NCBI RefSeq assembly: GCF_004664715.2
Contig: NC_051082.1
Coordinates: 4,214,290-4,278,289, forward strand
DNA: 64,000 nt
Direction: 5' to 3'
Source: Peromyscus leucopus
Taxonomy: Eukaryota; Chordata; Mammalia; Rodentia; Cricetidae
In this document: piece by piece, positions 22,340-33,551 of the stretch
Numbering within the stretch: position 1 is the stretch's first letter
How the letters are laid out: the number at the start of each line of letters is the position of its first letter
The notes under the pieces: model-generated
Seen by the model: the letters and a program-made list of their open reading frames with translations, nothing else
What the model was told of the DNA's origin: nothing
Databases searched by the model: none
Program-made: the position numbers and the translations under genes

Positions 22340-23080
22340 ATCACATCTTCTATTTAAAAAAAAAAAAAAGAAAAAAACAAACCTTATGGTACTTGGAAAG
22401 GCAGTTACAGAGGCAGGGACAGACCCAAAGCCACCCAGGAAGGGATTGGCCCAGTCCAGACCAAGGGAGGCTGTATGGAGAACACAGCCCCGGTGAAGGG
22501 GCCGAGGTACAGGCAGAGGGCTCAGCTCAGGCCTGTGGAGCTTGAATCCTGAACTGGGGGAAAGACCAGGCCCCAGTTGTTCAGGAACCACCAAGGCCCT
22601 AGAAAGGGCAGCAGACAGTGGCGTCAGACGGGAGGTTCAAACACTGCCTCTTAGAGGCTGTGTGACTTTGAGATAGGCGCTGGCCTCTCTGAGCAGGGTT
22701 CCTTCTTAGAGAAAAAAGACACACCCGCCTCGGTCCCTCTACCCTGAGGGGAGATCAGGGCAAGAAGAAGCCACCGGTGCAGCGGTACATGTCATCATCT
22801 TAACACCAACACCGCTGCCCGCACCCACTACCTCGCCTTGGTTCCTGGAAGGCAGAGACTGAACCACTTCCTGAAAGGGGGGGATGGGCACTACCGAGGC
22901 TAGCCCTTCAGTTTCTGGGGGCAACGCAGCTTGTTGGGGGGGGGGCGTCAGAGGGTCTGAAAGTCAGGGGTCCCATCTACGGGCAAGGGCCAATGAGAAA
23001 GGAGCCAGGCTGCTTCCTACCCACAATCCCCTGCATGCAGAGGTGGCCTGGGGTGAAGACAGGGCTGGCCCACATTCACA
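22340..23080. other. Intronic/upstream DNA with MIR remnants
   Basis: A MIR-like piece lies at about 22640-22700 (GGCTGTGTGACTTTGAGATA). The rest is unassigned, with a G-run at 22937-22947. Confidence 0.4.
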
Positions 23081-23320
23081 CCCCACAGCAGCTATGTGAC
23101 CCTGAGCGCCCTCTCTGACCCTCAGCTGCCTCTTTTTTTTTTTTTTTTTTTTCCGAGACAGGGTTCCTCTGTGTAGCTTTGCACCTTTCCTGGAACTCAC
23201 TCTGTAGCCCAGGCTGTCCTCGAACTCACAGAGATCCGCCTGCCTCTGCCTCCCGAGTGCTGGGATTAAAGGTGTGCACCACCACCGCCCGGCCTGGCTG
23301 CCTCTTACATAAAACAAGTA
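23080..23320. repeat. MIR remnant interrupted by a B1 (minus)
   Basis: GCTATGTGACCCTGAGCG and TCTCTGACCCTCAGCTGCCT are MIR core. A minus-strand B1 with a T20 tail (23131-23295) splits it, and GCTGCCTC is repeated on both sides, consistent with a target-site duplication. Confidence 0.75.
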
Positions 23321-23554
23321 ACGTTGCTTCCAAGAGGCCCCGGGGAAGGTCCCAGATGTTGGCTTCTGAAAGGAAGAAATCGGGGACACCTTCTGTGGGG
23401 ATACAGGGAGGCCTCAGGCTCAAGAGGGCCATGGAGATGAGAACGGGGGCCACCACTGTGGGCAACCAGGGAACAGAGAGCCCTTCCCTGCTGTGGGAGG
23501 TTCGGGGCAGGAGTGAGCCGGGTGGAGGCTCCGGGCATCCCTGATCCTCAGAAG

Positions 23555-23835
23555 GATTGCTGGAGCCCAGGCATTGGACACCAGCCTGGGTAACACAGCA
23601 AGACGCTGTTTCATATAAATAAGTAAATATATTAATTAATATAATTATCTTTTAAAAAAAATATGGCCGGGCATGCTGATACATAGCTGTAATCCCAGAA
23701 CCTAGGAGGTAGAAGCAGAATACAAGAATCCAGGTGTAGAAGTAAATAAATAAACCAAGGGCTGGGGGTGTGCCTCAGTGGTAGAACATTCGCTTAGCAC
23801 AGGAAAAGATGAGGCTCCCTGGGAGAGCCCAGATC
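23555..23835 (+). repeat. Old 7SL-type monomers and an ID element
   Basis: A segment at 23555-23650 (GGATTGCTGGAGCCCAGGCA, CAGCCTGGGTAACACAGCAA) resembles an old 7SL-derived monomer. A diverged B1-like copy follows at 23665-23755, then an ID element from GGGCTGGGGGTGTGCCTCAG at 23760. Confidence 0.6.
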
Positions 23836-25100
23836 TCCTCACTGGGCCCGTCCAGAGTGAGCAGTTTGACCCAGAAGCCGTACATCACAGAAATCCCTCC
23901 GTCTCTACTAACCGGGGCCACCGGCCACTCCAGGCCGGTCCCTGCTATCTGTGTCCCTCAACAGGACAGGTCCTGTAACACCGCGGCCTGGAACATCTGT
24001 CCTCCGCAGGGATGGAAGCGCACAGCTCCAATGGGAGCCATGTCTGAAGCAGGTGGACCGGAGGCCGGTGCCAGATGCGTCGCTGGTGATATTTCCTGAG
24101 CTCCATGTGTTCGACACTGATCACGACTCTGACCATGCCCCCATCACGGCACTGCTGCTGTGGGTGCGTTCTTCTCTGATGAACTCCCCTATCGTCTCCC
24201 CGAGAAGCGCTGGTCCTCAGGGCCCATGCGATACGGGTGAGGGACGCAAGCCTGGGAGCGATGGTTTACCCCTCCTCTCCTCAGATGACAGGAAAGCAAG
24301 ATCGGGGCCAGCCCGGCTGAGCATCAAGAGGGCGGGCGAAGCCACATCCAGTTCGTCTCGGTGCTTGCCTGCCTGTTTCCTGTCCATCACCCCCAAACCA
24401 GTAGCTTCCTCCCTAGCCCCTGAGGTTTAGAAAGGACAAGCCTCTGGTGGCCTCATTCCTCCAAGAAGCTTGGAGCCTCCCCTTTTGAGTCCCTGAACAT
24501 CATCTTAGAGTTTCAGACTCCAAGAGAGGCAGAGTCTACACAGACAACCAGGGGAGACTGAGGCACAGTCACCCCAGGTCCCCGTGAGGGCTCTATATGC
24601 TGGGAGTCAGATAACAGTCCGTCATAGTTCTGTCCCAGACAAAGATGTGTGGCCTTGGGCAACTCACTTCACCTCTCTGAACCATGGAAAGCCCATCGGC
24701 AATCTAGGTGTGCCTCAGTGTACTATGGGGTTTAGTCCCTATACATCCACGGTAACACAAACATATGAGAAACACATTAACCCCCTTGACCTGGCAAGCA
24801 TTACTGAGTAGCCAGGTCCTCCTAAAATGTGTTGGAAACGCTTACCTTAGCAGTTGGGCGACATTGTCTAACTCCAGCCTGGGGTGTCTAAGAACTGATG
24901 GCCCAGGGTAGATGAAACGCAAAACTCAAAGGGTGGGTTCTCCAGAATGGCTTGCTTTCACACCACCGTGAGGGCAAAGTGTCACAAAGCAGGACAGTGT
25001 GTGCAGAGGCGAGAGAACCCACTCCTCATGGGGCTGCTGAGGGTGCGTGAGGGATGGTCCCCACGGGATGTTTAGCACCCAATAAATGCTCAGTAAAAGC
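23836..25100. other. Repeat-poor block with a MIR remnant
   Basis: A 159-codon plus-strand ORF (23951-24430) has no recognised domain. A MIR core lies at 24645-24690 (CTTGGGCAACTCACTTCACC). No splice-supported gene is visible. Confidence 0.4.
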
Positions 25101-25106
25101 CAGCTG

Positions 25107-25108
25107 TT

Positions 25109-25139
<31 letters not shown>

Positions 25140-25272
25140 GTTTGAAATGGGGTCTCACTGTGTGGCTCTGGCTAGTCTGGAAACTCACTCTGTAGACCAG
25201 GCTGGCCTTGAACTCACAGAGATCCACCTGCCTCTGCCTCCTAAGTACTGGCACTAAAACCACGTCTGGCTC
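25107..25272 (-). repeat. (ATC)n microsatellite and B1 SINE (minus)
   Basis: About ten CAT/ATC triplets (25107-25138) form the tail side of a minus-strand B1 that runs to about 25272. Confidence 0.85.
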
Positions 25273-25274
25273 AT

Positions 25275-26060
25275 TGTCCTAATTTTGAATTTCGCATTTA
25301 GGGCAAGGGGATCCCTGTTAACCACAGCCGTGTCCTGGGAAATCCCCAACCTTAGCGCAGGCTGGAACTGGCCTTTGCTTCCTTAGAGAACTGAAGCTGC
25401 CCAGAAGTCGGTTTCTGTGGCAGGACCTGCGTCTCGGCCTCCTCAGGCGCATGAGTCATGTGTTCTGAGTGTGGCCGGCGTCCTGGGCACTGCTCTAAGA
25501 CCTGCCTGAGAATCCTCGGCTTGTGCCCCAGTGAAGGATGGGAACCATCGTTCTGAGGCCCACTGGGCACCTAGAGTCACGCAGGCCAGAAGCAGGAGCT
25601 CGAGGGCAGGCCGCCCCTCCGCAGAGCCCATCTTGGCCCCAGACACCTGTTCTTGGAGCCATTCAGATTGTCTCCGGGTTGTCCCAGCACCTTCCAGAAG
25701 TTTGCCTCCTAAACTTCCGTTCAGGTCGACCCCTGAACTCCAGAAGCTCAACACGACAGCCACCTGGAGACAGTGTCACGGGACCAGGATCCAGCCACAG
25801 GCAGGCACACAGCTGGGGTCTTCACAAACACACCTCCCGTGACTCGGGTCTCACAGGCTCATGGGCACGGTGATAATCCTGCCCTGTGCCACCCCATCAG
25901 CCCAGAAGCTCACGGAGGGCAGGGACTCTGCGGTCCTCAGGACCAACAGGCCCGGCATCCCCAGGCAGGGGCATTCCAACCCCTGAACTGCACAGACATG
26001 CTGACTCCAGCTTCTTGTATCTGCCCACTGGCACATCCTACCTTTTTGGTCAACCTTTCA
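25275..26060. other. Intronic/upstream DNA, no gene seen
   Basis: Unique-looking. Opposed ORFs of about 100 codons (25443-25873) have no family resemblance. Confidence 0.4.
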
Positions 26061-26064
26061 AGGA

Positions 26065-26410
26065 CCCTTTTTTTTTTTTTTTTTATAATTCCCATTCCCA
26101 CCCTATACACTTTTTGTTTGTTCTGAGGCAGTCTCGTGTAGCCCAGGCTGGCCCACAACTGGCTCTGTAGCCAAAAATGACCTTGAATTACTGAGTTTCC
26201 TGTCTCTGCCTCCTGAGTGCCGAGATTACAGCTGTATGCCTCGACACTCAGCCCCTACCATTCATTCATTCATTCACTCATTCATTCATGTATTTTGAGA
26301 CAGAGTCTCACTATGTGGCCCCGGCTGGCCTCAAACTCATAGAGGTCTGCCTGCCTGCTTCTGCTTCCAGAAAATGCTGAGATTAAAGGCGTGCACCTCC
26401 ACTCCCGGCC
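26065..26410 (-). repeat. Two minus-strand B1-like SINEs
   Basis: One runs from T19 at about 26068 to about 26252. The second begins in a (CATT)n tail (26260-26288) and ends at CGTGCACCTCCACTCCCGGC. Confidence 0.8.
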
Positions 26411-27135
26411 CCTGTAACTCTTTAGTGGTAAACATCCTGTGTGTCTAATTAATATCCGATGGCCCCTTGCAAGGCCACAAGCATGGTGTTAGATAACGTG
26501 GGGCTCGTTAACCCCAGGAACCCAGCGTGGCTTGTTGGAACCCCAAGGCACCGCCCAGCTACATATTAGCCTTGAGGTTTGGCCCAAGTTAATTCAAGGA
26601 GAGCTTCACCTGGCTTTCTGAAGAGGCATAAACAGCACAGAGCCCAGGCAGCCGGGCTCCCCCAGGGCATCATCCTCCACACCCCACTTCCTGCGCCAGA
26701 CAGCGGAGGGGACCGACAGACCTGGTCACCACGGGTCCAGGGGCCTGCGGCCAGAAGGCCTGTGTGACATCCTAACTCAGTGCCTGCTTGCCCATGACGT
26801 CATATGTCTTGCCTCCCCACTCAGAGCCCGGATTTCCCGCCTATAAACAGCAGCACCATCCATCAGGAACACCCAGGTGACCCCAAAACACCCAAGCCCG
26901 TCTGGTGGCCCAATAGGGACCTAGCCCAGGTTTCCTGGAGAACTTGGCAGGGTGGCCGAGTCCCTTCCGGTCCCCAGTTTCAGCTCTTTGGCTGTTGGCC
27001 AAAGTGGCAAGGAAGGAACATCCCCACAGGGTGTGGCACCACCAGAGGCACCCAGAAGAACCACCTCCCTAACCCTTGGCCTCCAAGAAGCCAGGCCCTT
27101 GTACATGGAAGTTAGTTATGGGGAAAGGAGGTAAA
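26410..27135. promoter_or_regulatory. Candidate regulatory block
   Basis: Repeat-free sequence with a perfect palindromic CRE, TGACGTCA (26795-26802), an ETS-type CACTTCCTG at about 26684, and a TATA-like CTATAAAC at about 26841. All are short motifs. Function is inference only. Confidence 0.3.
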
Positions 27136-27189
27136 ATGAGGCAAAAAAAAAAAAAAAAAGAGTAGTTAGACAACAGGAACCAGTTTCTG

Positions 27190-27765
27190 TCTACAGGGTG
27201 GAGGGCTGGAGGACTCTGTGGTAGAGCACTTGCCAAGCTTGCCGAAGGGCCTGGGCTCAAACCCCAACATCCTTCAGCGAAGACAACACAGGTCTGTAGG
27301 TGGGGGGATGGGATCTGCCTGGGTTTTCAGCCCCTGCCAGTCTCCAGTGGGCAGCATTACCAGCCTAGGACGCCTGAGGCCCTGAGTCTGATTCCAGCCT
27401 CAGCGAACGGGGTGTGAGAGAGGTCCATGCCTGTAATCACAGCACGTGAAACACGCAGGCACAGAATGTAAGGTCCTCCTCGGCTATGTAGGAAGTTTGA
27501 GGCCAGCCTTGGCTAGATGAGGTTGTCGTCTCAAAGCACGGAGTCTGGGGAGATGGCTCAGCAGTTTATGAGCATTGGCTGTTCGTCCACAGGGCCAGGT
27601 CTACTCTCCAGCACCCACACAGAGAGGCTCACAACCATCTTTAACTCCGATTTCACAGGACCCGACACCGTCTGCTGGCCTACGAGGGCACTGTATACAT
27701 ACGATGTACAGACGTACATGCAATCAAAACACCCGCACACATAACTTTTTTTTTTTTAAAAAAAA
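27190..27765 (+). repeat. ID-like, B1-like and B2 SINEs
   Basis: An ID-like head lies at about 27205-27275 (GTGGTAGAGCACTTGCC). A diverged B1-like copy lies at 27410-27540. A B2 from GTCTGGGGAGATGGCTCAGC (27543) runs to an A/T-rich tail at about 27765. Confidence 0.7.
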
Positions 27766-27884
27766 TTAAGACTAATTTAAAAACAATTTCCCATGAACAA
27801 GCTCTGTTTTCTCCCTCAAGTTAAGACGTGCTCCATACACGCTGCTTGACACTCAAGTGCCTGTTCGTGCACACAAGTTCATAT

Positions 27885-27887
27885 GCA

Positions 27888-27925
<38 letters not shown>

Positions 27926-28105
27926 TACAACTAATAATATACAAATAAAAATTTTAAATGATCAAAGAAGGCGGGTATGGTGGTGCATGCCTGGAACCCC
28001 AGCACTAGACCAAGGCAAGAGGCTAGCCTGGGCTACATAGAGTCCCAGGCTAGCCTAATGAACAAATAGAAACTATATCTAATTTGAAAGAGGGAGGGAA
28101 GGAGG

Positions 28106-28150
<45 letters not shown>
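27885..28150. repeat. (CA)n, B1 and (GA)n cluster
   Basis: (CA)n at 27889-27921, a diverged plus-strand B1 at 27966-28085 (GTATGGTGGTGCATGCCTGG), then (GGGA)n/(GA)n at 28090-28150. Confidence 0.8.
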
Positions 28151-28154
28151 ATCC

Positions 28155-29190
28155 CAAGGAATATTTTCATGCCTGAACAGCCTCAAGAGAAATTTCACAC
28201 CATCCTTTCTGGACTCTTCCAGACTCAGCCTCAGCTCTGGCCTTAAGTTCCGAACCACTCGTGAAAAGAGGGGATGGGAGAGTATCTAGGGAGAGGGCCC
28301 AGACTTCTCGGAGTTTCCATGCAGAGACTCAGCAGCAGCCATGGCCCGGTGAGCAGACAGCAGTTAGTCAGGGTCAGGAGAGACCCACCGCTCAGGCTGG
28401 AGAAGACCCATCTCCACGGAGACCTCGGTCCAGAGCCTGGGCGGCGGTGGCGGTGCCACGGGGAAGGTCCTGGCCTGTGCGCTCGCTCGCAATGGAAAGG
28501 CAGCCTTCTTGTCCCTTGAGTCCCCAGCCCCTCCCCAAAGCTTTGCAAATCAGTCCTTACCGTGCTCAGCAGAGCATGGGGCAGTTGCTTCAGGGCCCTG
28601 AAACGACTCTGCCTCAGTGACAAGGCCCCAGCCCACACTGCCAGACACTTGTGGTCCCAATCTGCCAACCCCCCAACGGCAGGGTGTGGAAGGAGGAAGT
28701 GAGAACGCGGTTACTCAGGCTGGTCACGTGACGCCCCACACCCCCTTGTTTGTGACAGCTTTGGTTTGACAAGTCTGATTAAAATTGGGTGGGCAGTGGG
28801 ACAGTGACGGGGGGCTTGGCCCGCTACCACTCCTGAAAATACGAGGAAGGTACGGGACCTTACAGGTGAGGGGACCTCTGGGTGAGACATCGGAGACGAG
28901 TCACCGCGTTTATCCCCGGGCAATGGAGAGGGGTGGCTGAAAGAACCCCGCCGTGGGAGGCTGGGGCCAGGTGAAAAGGAGGTCAAGTCTCGGTTCCATT
29001 CAAGATGGAAAATGTAGGCAGAGGGACAGGAAGCACAAAGTACACACCTCTTTGGGGCTTGTGCATAGAACAGCTTTCATGCCGTGTGTGTGTGTGTGTG
29101 TGTACACCCCCCCCCATCTCTATAGTTCAGCTTGGCCTCAGGATCCTCCTTTCTCCGGGGCAATAGGATGCTTTTCTTCTCACGGGTTCT
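28155..29190. other. Repeat-poor block around the candidate SELPLG promoter
   Basis: It is unusually free of SINEs for this window. A 141-codon minus-strand ORF (28243-28668) lacks any domain and I do not call it. A short GT run lies at 29085-29102. Confidence 0.4.
28561..28760 (-). promoter_or_regulatory. SELPLG: Candidate SELPLG 5' exon and promoter
   Basis: On the minus strand GAGCACG|GTAAGGAC at 28561/28560 is a good splice donor about 9 kb upstream of the coding-exon acceptor, near the intron length I recall for SELPLG. The surrounding block is repeat-free. Just upstream lie an ETS/PU.1-like GAGGAAGTGAG on the plus strand (about 28693-28703) and a CACGTG E-box (GTCACGTGAC, about 28725). 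There is no TATA. This is positional inference, not homology. Confidence 0.3.
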
Positions 29191-29310
29191 ACATAACCAG
29201 GTACAGTGGTTCTCACTCACAATCCCGGCACCGGGGAGGCCAAGGCGGGAAGAGTGCCATGGCTTTGAGGCCAACCTGGACTAAAGAGTAAGAGCCTGTC
29301 TTCATCACTC
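29190..29310 (+). repeat. Old B1-like SINE
   Basis: AGGTACAGTGGTTCTCACTC, CAATCCCGGCACCGGGGAGG and GAGGCCAACCTGGACTA mark a diverged B1. Confidence 0.55.
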
Positions 29311-29750
29311 CACAAATAATTCAGCAGGTCCTCTAGCAGCACTCGAGAACTCCCCGGGCAGCGATGCCCCCAATTCCCCAGTGGATTTCCCCTCCCTAAT
29401 TGGTTCCTTGGGCCAGCCCTACATCTCAGGTTGGACACCAGCCATGGTCTCATGCTGTTCCTCGGGTGGTTCTTCATGGGATGGTGAGCCAGCTGGTCAA
29501 CAGGTCAGTAGACCGTTCCGTTCCCCACACCCCACCACCTCCAGTCAATGTGTCGCTCCAGGGCGGGCTGTAGAGTCAGGCAGGAGAGGGTGACAGCCGG
29601 TGTGAGTAGCCAGGCTGACGGCACGGCCCCGATCTGGACTGGGAGAGAGAGATTAGCCTCCAAGGTCTGCCCCGCAGTTTTGCAAGGCCAGGCTCAGAAC
29701 CCCTCTAAAGAGAAGGAATTCGCTGCCTAGCACATAGATTGTTTAAAAAC
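29311..29750. other. Unassigned non-coding DNA
   Basis: No gene or repeat recognised. I searched it by eye for the missing CORO1C terminal exon on the minus strand and did not find it. Confidence 0.4.
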
Positions 29751-29751
29751 A

Positions 29752-30079
29752 AAAGCCAGCAGGGCGAGGTGGTGCACGCTTGGAACGCCAGCACTCAGAC
29801 GTCGACAAGAAGAACAAGGGTTTGAGGTCAGCCCGAGGTACAAAATGAGGCCCGTCCCAATAAAATAAAAGAAGAGCCACGTATGGTAGTCACATCCCAG
29901 CACATGAGAGGCTGAGGCCAGCCTGGGTTATATAATGAATATCAGGTGACCAGGGTCCCACAGCATATCTCAAAAAACAAAACAAGGTTGTGTATAAAGG
30001 TGTCCGCCACCAAACCCTGATAACCTGAGTTCAAGTCCTGGAATCTACCTAGTAGAACTGACTCCTGAAAGTTGTTCGC

Positions 30080-30119
<40 letters not shown>

Positions 30120-30485
30120 ACACACACACACACCCCTCATGGCATGAATGTATATGCATATATTCACACACAAAATAAATAAATGAAATAAAAGTGTTTA
30201 AGTAAAGATGACAAGTCGAGCAATCCAGCACTGGTGGCACAGCTAGGATCTGTGCTTGCATGCAGCTATATCAAGCACAAAAAAAATAAAAAATAAAAAA
30301 AAAAAAAAAAAAAAAAAAAAAATAAAGCAAGCAGCCGGAGCTGGTGCACGCTTTTCAGCTCGAGGCCAGGCCTGGGCTATCAAGTGAGCTCCAGGAAAGG
30401 CACAAAGCTACGCAGAGAAACCCTGTCTCGAAAAACCAAAAATAATAATAATAATAATAAAGCAAACACACAAAACAAAAAAGAA
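29752..30485 (+). repeat. SINE cluster
   Basis: Two diverged B1-like copies (29752-29870, 29873-29965) come first. A tRNA-derived SINE (about 29985-30200) with a (CTGT)n/(CT)n/(CA)n insert at 30080-30135 follows. A poly-A stretch lies at 30280-30322 and a B1 at 30332-30450 with an (AAT)n tail. Confidence 0.7.
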
Positions 30486-30688
30486 AGACAGACAGACAGA
30501 CCCAAGGCTCCGTGGTCAGGTGACAGGATCTTTCAGCCGCCTTTGGAAGCCAGCACTGAGGCCCGAAGCTGACCCCACCTGATAGACAGATAAGCTGCCA
30601 TGGCGGCGGCGGGACTCAAATCTGGGCTGTGATGTGGGCAACGTGGAAAAGAACAGTGGCTGTTCTTTGTCCTGGCAAATGCCCTTCC

Positions 30689-31032
30689 TGTAGGAGCCGC
30701 CATTCTAAGATGGCGCTGACTTCCTGGTAGCCCAGCTGTAAACAACTCCATATTTGGCTATGCTCCTAGGACTACACGTCCTGAGGTCCGTGCATGCGCG
30801 AGTATGGTAATGGACTCCATGTCCTCAGCCTATCCCGTGGCTCCCCGTGCTCGCATTCTGGCGAGACCCAATCACGGACTGACTTGAATCCTCATATAAG
30901 CAGCTGCAATTTAGTTCTCGGGGCCCCTCACCTCCCGCTCTCCCTTAATCAAGAGGCGCTCCAATAAAGTGTGATCTGAGAAGAATCCTCGGTTGGTGGT
31001 CGTTCTTCCTCGCTGGCCGAGGAGCTCCCGCA
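30689..31032 (+). mobile_element. IAP-type 5' LTR
   Basis: The 344-bp LTR begins TGTAGGAGC and ends GCTCCCGCA, imperfect inverted ends. It has the IAP-like AAGATGGCGCTGAC near its start, CCAATCAC at about 30869, a TATA motif ATATAAG (30894-30900) and the polyadenylation signal AATAAA (30963-30968). The primer binding site follows two bases later. It could supply a promoter on the plus strand, antisense to CORO1C and SELPLG. Confidence 0.85.
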
Positions 31033-31034
31033 GC

Positions 31035-31052
31035 TGGTGCCGAAACCCGGGA
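31035..31052 (+). other. Primer binding site (tRNA-Phe)
   Basis: TGGTGCCGAAACCCGGGA is complementary to the 3' end of tRNA-Phe, the primer used by IAP elements. Confidence 0.85.
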
Positions 31053-31159
31053 ATCTTCGGATACCGGGTGAGGGGTCGAAGAGGATTCAGAACTCAACAC
31101 GCGGAGCGGCCACGTCGGTAAGTTCTCCAGGAACGGTGACATCGGTAAGTTCTCCAGGT

Positions 31160-32776
31160 ATGCTGATTGCTGGGATTAATCCGCTTGTGTTTGCTCTTGT
31201 GTTCATTCTTATGACAATTGTTGTTCTTCTTTGCTGTGTTTTACATGCATGTCTTAAGGAAGGACGCAATGTGGAAATCATTAGAGAGGGACGCAAGGCA
31301 TTAATTAAGCACCAGGATAGTCTATCAGAGTCAGACTCTAAAGGAGAGAACTTAAGTAGGTCTAAAAAGAATAAAGAAAAGAATAAAGAAAAGGAAATTA
31401 AAGAAAATAAACCAGAGAAGAAAGAAAATTCAGAAAAGAAAGGGAACCCTTTGTATCCAGTATTAGGGGAATTTGCAAAACTTGATTTATCTGATAATGA
31501 ATTAGATTCAGATGAGGAGAAAAATTTAGAGGAAGCCGCCCTAAATATGAGGAAGAGAGATATGGGCGGCGGCGGCCCCTCCTTATAATGTTTCTGCTGG
31601 GGTGAATGTGGAACCAACGGCGCCTTCGGGACCACATCCACCCCCAGCATCACCTTCGTATCTGCAAACAGGTGGAGGTTGTCATTTTATCAGGAGGGAC
31701 ACCTGGGCGCGGCTAGCGTCCGAGTTTCCAGTTTTTGAAGATCCGCAATCAAACAACAGATATCATGAACCTGTGCCTTATAATCAATTAAAAGACCTGG
31801 TAGAGGCTGCTCGAGCTACGGAGTAACAGCCAGTTATACCTTAACATTATTGACTAGGCTCACTACTCAGGCTATGACTCCAGCAGATTGGTTTGAAATA
31901 GCTAGAGCATGTTTAACTACAGGACAGTATTTGGATTTCAAATCTATAGTCACAGATAGAGCCCAGGTACAAGCTAGAATTAACCTCCAGAATAATCGAC
32001 CACAGTGGACGGCTGACATGCTACTGGGTCAAGGACAATGGACTGTGAATCAGACGGCATATCCTATTGAAGTTTATCAACAAATAAATGAGATTTATTC
32101 TAAGGCTTGGAAATCATTACCAAATAAAGGAGAAGTTTCAGGAAATTTGACTAAGATCATTCAGGGACCTAATGAACCTTTTTCAGATTTTGTAGCTAGA
32201 ATGATGGAGGCAGCAGGAAAGATATTTGGAGACGTAGAAACAGCTATGCCTCTAGTTCAACAACTAGTGTATGAACAAAGTACTAAAAAATGTCAAAAAG
32301 CCATTACCCCGAGGAAAGGAAAGGGATTGGAAGCTTGGCTAAAAGCCTGTCGGAAAATTGGGGGACCGTTAAGTAATGCTGGCCTAGCAGAGACAGTTCT
32401 CGCGGCCACACGAGCTGCACGAATGAGCAAGAATGAGGGATGTTTTAGCTGCGGCCAGAAGGGACACTTTAAGAGACAATGCCCTAAGACTAGGGAACGC
32501 CTGTCGGCACCTCAGAGGCAGCCTGGCCTGTGTCCTAAGTGCAAAAAGGGAAAACATTGGGCAAATGAATGTAGGTCGGTCAAGGACATCAATGGTCGAC
32601 CCATCCCTCAGTCTACTGACCAAGAGCCAAAAAACGGGGTGAGGGGCCCACGTCCCCAGGGCCCGAAAGTTTTTGGGGCAATACAGGGTCCCAACATGAG
32701 GCCCCCTCCTCAGCAAGGAGAGCAACCCCAGGCTCCGCAGGGTTGGACCTCCGTGCCACCACCGGACTGGTACTGA
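31160..32776 (+). pseudogene. gag: IAP gag (frameshifted)
   Basis: The first frame (ATG at 31160, to 31588) begins with a hydrophobic signal-like helix, as IAP Gag uses to reach the ER, then a Lys/Glu-rich region. The next segment (to 31826) is in another frame. Capsid to nucleocapsid (about 31828-32776) is back in the first frame. It shows the capsid major homology region (QGPNEPFSDFV) and two zinc knuckles: CX2CX4HX4C at 32441-32482 and 32531-32572. At least two frameshifts disable it. Confidence 0.85.
32629..32635 (+). promoter_or_regulatory. -1 ribosomal frameshift heptamer (gag-pro)
   Basis: A AAA AAC is in the gag frame (codons at 32630 and 32633). The -1 frame beyond it is open into dUTPase-protease, and G/C-rich sequence follows. 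This is the classic class II retroviral slippery site. Confidence 0.75.
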
Positions 32777-33333
32777 CTCACAAGATGGGAGTACAAGCAA
32801 TTGAAACCGATATGTCCGGACCATTAGAAAAGGGAACTGTAGGAATAGTATTGGGACGGTCTTCCTCCACCATGAGAGGGTTGTTTGTATTTCCTGGGGT
32901 TATAGATTCAGACTATACAGGAGTAATTAAAGTACTGTGCCATTCTCCCCACGGTATTATATCCATAGCTCCAGGAGATAGAATTGCTCAATTGCTTGTC
33001 TTGCCCTCCATGCATGAGCGGTTTCAGTCCAAGGACAAAGAGAGGAAAGATGGTGGTTTTGGTTCCACAGGAGTAGATTTGGCATGTTTATCCATGGATT
33101 TAGATCAAAGACCCATGCTGGAATTAGAGATAGAAGGAAAGGCATTCTCAGGACTATTGGATACAGGTGCAGACCGAAGTATTATCCAGTCCAGTGCGTG
33201 GCCTAAGCATTGGCCTTTACAAAGTTCTTCTCAAACATTGCAGGGACTAGGCTATGCTCATACTCCCTCCATCAGTGCAAAAGAGCTGATCTGGAGGACG
33301 GAGGATCGCAAGGAACCATTCAACCTTTTGTAG
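32636..33333 (+). pseudogene. pro: IAP dUTPase-protease region (frameshifted)
   Basis: The -1 frame encodes a dUTPase-like segment (GVIDSDYTG and PGDRIAQLL motifs, about 32790-33010) followed by an aspartic protease with the active-site DTG at 33160-33168. The frame ends prematurely at 33333. Family-like sequence continues in another frame from about 33326 to the TAA near 33382. Confidence 0.8.
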
Positions 33334-33551
33334 TAGATATCCCCATTAATTTATGGGGCAGAGATATTCAGCAACAATTATAATTAAGGTTAACTAATGA
33401 TTATTCAGAGGCAAGCAAAAATATCATAAAGCTGCAAGGATATGTTCCCTCAAAAGGATTAGGAAAGCATTTACAAGGTAGACAAGTTCCTGTAGAACCC
33501 GTTATTAGGAAAGATAGGAAGGGATTGGGTTTTTTCTAGGGGCCACTGAGG

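Noticed and set aside
23951..24430. 159-codon ORF in SELPLG upstream DNA
   Set aside because: No recognised domain, no splice sites or promoter, and GC-rich composition makes a chance frame likely.
28243..28668. 141-codon minus-strand ORF near the candidate SELPLG promoter
   Set aside because: No domain, and the region is opened by composition on both strands. It overlaps the candidate donor.
30060..30140. Possible CRISPR-like direct repeats (CTGT/CT/CA runs)
   Set aside because: It is a simple microsatellite in a SINE, in a mammalian genome. There is no repeat-spacer structure anywhere in the window.
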